A stretch of DNA of 51,079 bases from Caballeronia megalochromosomata (GTDB taxonomy: Bacteria; Pseudomonadota; Gammaproteobacteria; Burkholderiales; Burkholderiaceae), in contig LRBF01000083.1 of NCBI GenBank assembly GCA_001580565.1, forward strand, positions 1 through 51,079, in the 5' to 3' direction. The position numbers and the translations under genes are program-made. Of the stretch, positions 46,800 to 51,079 are shown piece after piece (position 1 is the stretch's first letter; every line of letters begins with the position of its first letter). The notes beneath the pieces are model-generated. The model did no database searches and was not told the DNA's origin. It saw only the letters and a program-made list of their open reading frames with translations.

Positions 46800-47225
46800 T
46801 TACGCGGGGATCACGGTGCCTTTGATTTGTGCCGACTTGCCGCGGAACATCGCGACCGCTTCGCCTCCCCGATTCGTGACGCGGATATCGTAGATACCCG
46901 AGCGGCCGCTCAAGGTCTGCTCGATAGCCTCGGCGGTCAAACGGTCGCCGCCTTTCACCGGACGCAGAAACTCGATCGAGCAACCCGCCGCGACCGTGCT
47001 GATGTTGTACGAGTTGCAGGCGAAGGCGAACGCGGAGTCCGCCAGCGTGAACATCAGGCCGCCGTGGCAAATCGCATGACCGTTGAGAAAATCGGCGCGA
47101 ACGTCCATTTGCAGGCGCGCGTACCCGGGCCGTACTTCGATCAGCTCGATGCCGAGCGCGCGCGTGCATGCGTCCGCTTCGTACATGGCCATGGCTGTGG
47201 CTTCCGCGAGTTGTTGTGGCGTCAC
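46800..47225 (-). CDS. paaI: hydroxyphenylacetyl-CoA thioesterase PaaI
   Basis: This 141-aa hotdog-fold thioesterase releases CoA from dead-end phenylacetyl-CoA intermediates. NGHAICHGGLMFTLADSAFAFACNS contains the catalytic region with its conserved Asp, and GDRLTAEAIEQTLSGRSGIYDIRV completes the fold. I chose the GTG at 47225 because GGAG lies 7 nt upstream and the protein then starts MTPQQLAEAT as in homologues; the longer frame upstream overlaps paaG and is not supported. Confidence 0.92.
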   Translation of the reverse strand: MTPQQLAEATAMAMYEADACTRALGIELIEVRPGYARLQMDVRADFLNGHAICHGGLMFTLADSAFAFACNSYNISTVAAGCSIEFLRPVKGGDRLTAEAIEQTLSGRSGIYDIRVTNRGGEAVAMFRGKSAQIKGTVIPA

Positions 47226-47250
47226 AGGTGTCTCCAGATTGATTCGGTTC

Positions 47251-48042
47251 TCACAGACCTTCGAAGCGGGGTGCGCGCTTTTCCTTGAACGCGGCAACAC
47301 CCTCGATGTAATCCGGCGAAGCGCCCAGTTCGCGCTGCAGATCGCGTTCGAGGTCGAGTTGCTGGTCGAAAGTCTTGTTCGCGCTCGCGCGGATCGCCTG
47401 TTTGATCGCGACGACCGCGCGCGCCGGTTGCTGCGCGAGTTGTGCGGCCAGTTGCGCCGCCGCTTGCTGCAACTCGGCGTCCTCGACGACGCGCCACACG
47501 ATGCCCCAGGACTCCGCCTTTTCCGCGCCGAGCTTTTCACCCGTCAATGCAAGGCCGAGCGCTCGCGCTTCACCGACACGGCGCGGCAGGAGCCATGTCC
47601 CGCCCGAGTCCGGCACTAGGCCGATCTTCACGAATGCCTGAATGAAGCTCGCCGATCGTGCCGCGACCACGAGGTCGCAGGCCATCGCGAGATTCGCGCC
47701 CGCGCCTGCGGCCGTGCCGTTCACAGCAGCGATGACAGGCAGCGCCATGGCCTGCAGACGTCGCACCAGCGGATTGAAGTACTCGTCGATCAGGTCGCCG
47801 AGATCCGACATCGAGCCGGGCGTGAAATCCAGATCAGCGAGATCCTGGCCCGCGCAAAACCCGCGGCCGGCGCCAGTGATGACGAGCGCTCGCGCGTTGC
47901 CCGCCTCGATTTCAGTGAGCGCCTGACTGAACTCGCGATGCATTTCGCGAGTGAAGCTGTTCAACTTGTCGGGCCGATTGAGCGTCAACGTCGCGACGCG
48001 CGTTTCGACGTCGATGTGGAACAACACGGACTTTTCTGCCAT
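47251..48042 (-). CDS. paaG: 2-(1,2-epoxy-1,2-dihydrophenyl)acetyl-CoA isomerase
   Basis: This 263-aa crotonase-fold enzyme converts the ring epoxide of phenylacetyl-CoA to the oxepin form. GRGFCAGQDLADLDF forms the first half of the oxyanion hole, NGTAAGAGANLAMACDLVVAA the second. The C-terminal helix ends with FKEKRAPRF, common in PaaG. It is first in the run paaG-paaI-paaK, 25 nt before paaI. A partial PaaR-like site lies 41-50 nt upstream. Confidence 0.93.
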   Translation of the reverse strand: MAEKSVLFHIDVETRVATLTLNRPDKLNSFTREMHREFSQALTEIEAGNARALVITGAGRGFCAGQDLADLDFTPGSMSDLGDLIDEYFNPLVRRLQAMALPVIAAVNGTAAGAGANLAMACDLVVAARSASFIQAFVKIGLVPDSGGTWLLPRRVGEARALGLALTGEKLGAEKAESWGIVWRVVEDAELQQAAAQLAAQLAQQPARAVVAIKQAIRASANKTFDQQLDLERDLQRELGASPDYIEGVAAFKEKRAPRFEGL

Positions 48043-48082
48043 TGCTTCTCCTCTGTCGCCGAATCTGGCCGCGGCGGCTGTG

Positions 48083-48092
48083 CCGACCGGTT
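48083..48092. promoter_or_regulatory. partial PaaR-like site before paaG
   Basis: CCGACCGGTT at 48083-48092 is identical to the central ten bases of the fuller site at 49953-49968. Only one half is well conserved here (GCCGACCGGTTTCC). It lies 41 nt upstream of paaG. That it binds the same regulator is inference. Confidence 0.45.
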
Positions 48093-48136
48093 TCCTTTCA
48101 TGTCGATACTAGCCGCGCGGCCGGCTGCTTTCCATT

Positions 48137-48176
48137 AGGCCGAATGGCATAAACCGTATGCACGGCAATTCGGCCT
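48137..48176. repeat. large stem-loop between paaN and paaG
   Basis: AGGCCGAAT at 48137-48145 and ATTCGGCCT at 48168-48176 are perfect inverted copies, and the enclosed part holds a second stem, GCATA with TATGC. It lies 22 nt after the paaN stop. There is no clear T run, so it may stabilise or end the paaN mRNA with help from Rho. Confidence 0.6.
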
Positions 48177-48198
48177 TAATTCTTCGATGTTGTTTGGC

Positions 48199-49908
48199 TT
48201 ATGCCGTTTGGCCGACTTCCGCTGGCGCGGCCTTCGGGGCAACATGAACCCGGCTTTGCACGACACGGAAGCGGTTGGCGACGAAAGCGGCGTCGGAGAG
48301 CGCGGCGTTGGCTGCCGGATTTGCACCCGTTCCGTGGAAGTCCGAGAACGCTGCCGTCTGATTGACGAAAACGCCGCCAGTAAGATTGACTGAGAGCGCG
48401 ACGCCGCCTTCGATTGCAGCTTCGTGAGCGGCTTCGATCACTTTGTCGTCGGTGCTGTAGGCCGAAAGCGTCAACGCGCCGTGCGTGCGCGCGATCGAGC
48501 CGGCAAGTTCGAGCGATTGCGCGGTCGAATCCGTGGCGACGATGAACGAAATCGGACCGAACCATTCCTTGGTGAATTTAGCCTCGTCGGTGCGCGCGTC
48601 GAGCTTGAGCATGAGCGGCGTGTGCACGCGCGCGTCGGGAAACGCCGGGTGCGTGAGCGATTGGCTGTCGAGCAGAACCGAGCCCAGCTTGCGCGCTTCG
48701 GCGACGCGTTCCACGACGCCGTCGTTCTGGATCGCGCCTGTGAATTCGACCGCGCGCGCCGGATCGGACACCAGCTTTTCGACGGCGCTTGCCAGCGCCT
48801 TCGTGACGTCGTCGAAGCTCAACTGGCCGTCGGCGGTGCGGATGCCATCGCGCGGCACGTAGATGTTCTGCGGCGCCGTGCACATCTGACCGGAATAGAG
48901 GGCGAGCGAAAAGGCGATGTTGCGCGCAGCAGCCTTCATGTCGTCTACGGAGTCGATGACGATCTGATTCACGCCCGCTTTTTCGGTGTAGACCTGCGCC
49001 TGATGGGCGTTGCGCTCGAGCCAGGTGCCGTTTTGCGTGCTGCCCGTGAAGTCGATCAGCTTGATTTCGGGACGCACGGCCAGTTCCTGAACCAACGCGC
49101 CGTCGTTGGGTTCGGTGGCGAGCAGGGTGACCACGTTCGGATCGAAGCCTGCTTCGCGCAGCACTTCACGCGCGATGCGCACGGTGACGGCGAGCGGCAG
49201 GATCGCACCCGGGTGCGGCTTGATGATGACGGCGTTGCCGGTAGCGAGATCGGCAAACATGCCCGGGTAGCCGTTCCAGGTCGGGAACGTGCAGCAGCCG
49301 AGCACGAGGCCCGTGCCGCGCGGGACGACGGTAAAGCGCTTTTGCATCGCGAGCGGCGGATTCTTGCCTTGCGGCTTTTCCCAATGCGCTTCCGCCGGAA
49401 TGCGGCGCAGTTGGTCCCATGCGTAGACGACGGCTTCGAGCGCGCGGTCCTGCGCGTGCGGGCCGCCGGCCTGGAACGCCATCATGAACGCCTGGCCGGT
49501 TGTGTGCATCACGCTGTAGGCGATCTCGAAGCTGGCGCGGTTCAGACGCGACAGGATTTCGAGGCTCACGCCGACCCACGCCCGCGGCCCGGCGGCGCGC
49601 CAGCCGGCCTGCGCCTGGGCGGCGGCACGGATGAGTGTGTCGGGATCGGCCTTGGGATAGCGGATGTCGAGCGCAATGCCGAAGGGCGAGCGTTCCTTCC
49701 CTACCGTCTCGCCCGTCGAAGGCTGATCGAGTTCGAAGGTCTTGCCGAAGTGCGCCTTGAACGCGGCTTCTCCATCGGCGTTGGCCGTTTCCCCGTACAC
49801 TTTGGGGCTCGGCATTTCGGCAAACGGGCTCCAGTAGCCGCGCGTTTCGATGGCTGCGAGCGCTTTGTCGAGCGTCGCTTCGTGCTTCGTGAATAGCGGA
49901 TGTGTCAT
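48199..49908 (-). CDS. paaN: phenylacetic acid degradation protein PaaN (ring-opening aldehyde dehydrogenase)
   Basis: This 569-aa aldehyde dehydrogenase-family protein acts on ring-opened intermediates of phenylacetyl-CoA. LVLGCCTFPTWNGYPGMFADL and NAVIIKPHPGAILPL bind NAD(P), FTGSTQNGTWLE is the Rossmann region, and the nucleophilic cysteine is in SGQMCTAPQNIYV. It lacks the C-terminal MaoC hydratase domain of E. coli PaaZ (681 aa), so ring hydrolysis must come from another protein. It is transcribed divergently from paaF across a PaaR-like site. Confidence 0.92.
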   Translation of the reverse strand: MTHPLFTKHEATLDKALAAIETRGYWSPFAEMPSPKVYGETANADGEAAFKAHFGKTFELDQPSTGETVGKERSPFGIALDIRYPKADPDTLIRAAAQAQAGWRAAGPRAWVGVSLEILSRLNRASFEIAYSVMHTTGQAFMMAFQAGGPHAQDRALEAVVYAWDQLRRIPAEAHWEKPQGKNPPLAMQKRFTVVPRGTGLVLGCCTFPTWNGYPGMFADLATGNAVIIKPHPGAILPLAVTVRIAREVLREAGFDPNVVTLLATEPNDGALVQELAVRPEIKLIDFTGSTQNGTWLERNAHQAQVYTEKAGVNQIVIDSVDDMKAAARNIAFSLALYSGQMCTAPQNIYVPRDGIRTADGQLSFDDVTKALASAVEKLVSDPARAVEFTGAIQNDGVVERVAEARKLGSVLLDSQSLTHPAFPDARVHTPLMLKLDARTDEAKFTKEWFGPISFIVATDSTAQSLELAGSIARTHGALTLSAYSTDDKVIEAAHEAAIEGGVALSVNLTGGVFVNQTAAFSDFHGTGANPAANAALSDAAFVANRFRVVQSRVHVAPKAAPAEVGQTA

Positions 49909-49952
49909 GGTAGCGAGAAGAGAACGAAGGGAAGGTGTCAGGTCGAATAATT

Positions 49953-49968
49953 AACCGACCGGTTGGTT
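49953..49968. promoter_or_regulatory. PaaR-like operator between paaN and paaF
   Basis: AACCGACCGGTTGGTT is an inverted repeat matching at 7 of 8 positions per arm. It lies 45 nt upstream of paaN and 78 nt upstream of paaF, in their shared control region. Conserved inverted repeats of this ACCGACCGGTCGGT kind occur before paa genes in Burkholderia and are attributed to the TetR-type repressor PaaR. The regulator gene itself is not in the window. Confidence 0.7.
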
Positions 49969-50045
49969 GGTAATGGTAGCATTATCGAGATGCAGTGACG
50001 ATGTCTTTTCATTAGGGCTTACCTGAGGATCCGAAGGAGAGGTGA

Positions 50046-50822
50046 ATGGCTTACGAGAATCTGCTGGTCGAAACGCGTGGTCGGGTTGGGTTGATAACGT
50101 TGAATCGTCCGAAGGCGCTGAATGCTCTGAATGACGCGCTGATGGACGAACTGGGCGTCGCACTCAAGGCATTCGACGCCGATGAGAACATCGGCGCGAT
50201 CGTCCTGACCGGTAGCGAGAAGGCATTCGCTGCCGGGGCCGATATCGGCATGATGGCCAGCTATTCCTACATGGATGTCTATAAGGGCGACTACATCACG
50301 CGCAACTGGGAGACGATCCGCACGATTCGCAAGCCGATCATTGCGGCGGTCGCCGGCTTCGCGCTCGGCGGCGGCTGTGAACTCGCGATGATGTGCGACA
50401 TCGTCATCGCAGCCGATACGGCGCGGTTCGGTCAACCCGAGATCAAGCTCGGCGTGATTCCCGGCGCGGGAGGCACGCAGCGTTTGCCGCGCGCCGTCTC
50501 GAAGGCCAAGGCGATGGACCTGTGCCTGACCGCGCGCATGATGGATGCGAGCGAGGCCGAGCGTGCGGGACTGGTGTCGCGCGTCGTCGGGGCGGATCGC
50601 CTTGTCGATGAGGCGGTTGAAGCCGCGACGATCATTGCTGGTTTCTCGCTTCCCGCTGTGATGATGGCCAAGGAGGCAGTCAATCGCGCCTACGAGACGA
50701 CGCTCGCGGAAGGTGTGCATTTCGAGAGGCGCTTGTTCCATTCGCTGTTCGCCACGGAAGATCAGAAGGAGGGCATGGCGGCTTTCGTCGAGAAGCGCAA
50801 ACCGGTCTTCAAGCATCGGTGA
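50046..50822 (+). CDS. paaF: 2,3-dehydroadipyl-CoA hydratase
   Basis: This 258-aa crotonase-fold enoyl-CoA hydratase acts late in phenylacetate breakdown. The first oxyanion segment is [13 protein letters not shown], the second is [16 protein letters not shown], and the catalytic glutamates lie in GGGCELAM and [24 protein letters not shown] precedes the ATG by 7 nt. Sequence alone cannot exclude a general fatty-acid enoyl-CoA hydratase, but the paa context and operator support PaaF. Confidence 0.85.
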   Translation: MAYENLLVETRGRVGLITLNRPKALNALNDALMDELGVALKAFDADENIGAIVLTGSEKAFAAGADIGMMASYSYMDVYKGDYITRNWETIRTIRKPIIAAVAGFALGGGCELAMMCDIVIAADTARFGQPEIKLGVIPGAGGTQRLPRAVSKAKAMDLCLTARMMDASEAERAGLVSRVVGADRLVDEAVEAATIIAGFSLPAVMMAKEAVNRAYETTLAEGVHFERRLFHSLFATEDQKEGMAAFVEKRKPVFKHR

Positions 50823-50873
50823 GTTTGTTCAAGAAAGCACTTGCGCTTCTCGATCTCACTCACTAGAATTTCG

Positions 50874-50903
50874 TTCCTTCGCGATTCGATGAACGCGAAG
50901 GAA
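50874..50903. repeat. stem-loop after paaF
   Basis: TTCCTTCGCG and CGCGAAGGAA are perfect 10-bp inverted copies with a 10-nt loop, about 50 nt after the paaF stop. No T run follows on the plus strand, so its role as a terminator is uncertain. I see no gene in the remaining bases to the window end. Confidence 0.55.
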
Positions 50904-50994
50904 GCGGGAAAGTGGCGGCGCGGGTGACGTGCCTGGAGCGGGGTGTAGAAGGTTCCGGGCGCGGTTGGCAAGAAAAGAAAGTTCGAAATTCTTG

Positions 50995-51023
50995 TTGACG
51001 CGGACCAAAAAGTTGTTCATAAT
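50995..51023 (+). promoter_or_regulatory. strong promoter, probably of an rRNA operon
   Basis: TTGACG at 50995-51000 and CATAAT at 51018-51023 are separated by exactly 17 nt and preceded by an A/T-rich stretch (AAGAAAAGAAAG) like an UP element. The start region CTCGTTTCTCTGCTGCTGATGCAGCG forms a small hairpin GCTGC-TGAT-GCAGC at 51035-51048. This resembles rRNA operon promoters and leaders of Burkholderiaceae. The 16S gene itself would lie beyond the window, so the assignment to rRNA is inferred. Confidence 0.6.
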
Positions 51024-51079
51024 CTCGTTTCTCTGCTGCTGATGCAGCGACGCAAGACGGAAGTTGAGGCGACTGAGGT

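Noticed and set aside
1..51079. CRISPR arrays, insertion sequences, prophage genes, tRNA genes or toxin-antitoxin pairs
   Set aside because: I saw no regularly spaced repeats, transposase or integrase motifs, phage genes, tRNA cloverleaf sequences or recognisable toxin-antitoxin pairs.

Overview
The window looks like the main chromosome of a high-GC betaproteobacterium of the Burkholderiaceae (Caballeronia/Paraburkholderia/Burkholderia type). The evidence is strong GC bias at third codon positions, the gene order hemA-prfA-prmC-grxD-ubiX, the order rpe-gph-trpE-trpG-trpD-trpC, and a dispersed phenylacetate (paa) gene set. It starts at the 3' end of an rRNA operon (5S rRNA at about 112-228) and ends in a strong promoter that resembles a second rRNA operon promoter on the same strand. 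No phage, insertion sequence, CRISPR array, tRNA or clear defence system is visible. Most of it is core genome.

Layout. 0.1-7 kb: 5S rRNA, an FAD oxidoreductase, then a sugar-acid catabolism locus (UxaA/GarD-type dehydratase, anion:cation symporter-type MFS carrier, UxaB-like dehydrogenase) divergent from its probable GntR/FadR-type regulator. 7-15 kb: a conserved small protein, a PF13679-type methyltransferase, a TetR-DUF1415 pair divergent from an MFS carrier across a perfect operator palindrome, a nitroreductase, another MFS carrier and an Hsp70/YegD-like protein. 15-18 kb: a cold shock protein with a long predicted leader, an amino-acid permease and a DODA-type dioxygenase. 18-22.5 kb: hemA-prfA-prmC-grxD-ubiX (haem, translation termination, iron-sulfur and quinone genes). 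22.6-28 kb: a galactosyltransferase-like protein in a more AT-rich patch, a small membrane protein, aminopeptidase P, a HAD phosphatase and a DUF748/AsmA-like protein. 28-36.3 kb: EttA, a DUF3761 protein, YchF, a UbiH-family hydroxylase, a DsbC-type isomerase, an M61 peptidase and an azoreductase. 36.2-43.4 kb: a probable long leftward unit rpe-gph-trpL-trpEGDC-CYTH-ung. 43.6-51 kb: apaG, a small membrane protein, mltA, then paaGIK and paaN leftward and paaF rightward.

The most interesting regulatory signal is an unlisted 24-codon leader peptide with three clustered Trp codons, between gph and trpE, followed by alternative hairpins and a U-tract. This is a strong candidate for trp attenuation, placed only 10 nt after the gph stop codon. 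Other useful signals are a TetR operator palindrome between tetR and its MFS target, a PaaR-like inverted repeat between paaN and paaF with a partial copy before paaG, a consensus promoter giving a roughly 138-nt leader on the cold shock gene, and paired inverted repeats before the amino-acid permease.

I found no clearly new multi-gene system. The less-characterised items are the 106-aa helical protein, the PF13679 methyltransferase, DUF1415, DUF3761 and the GT7-like glycosyltransferase.
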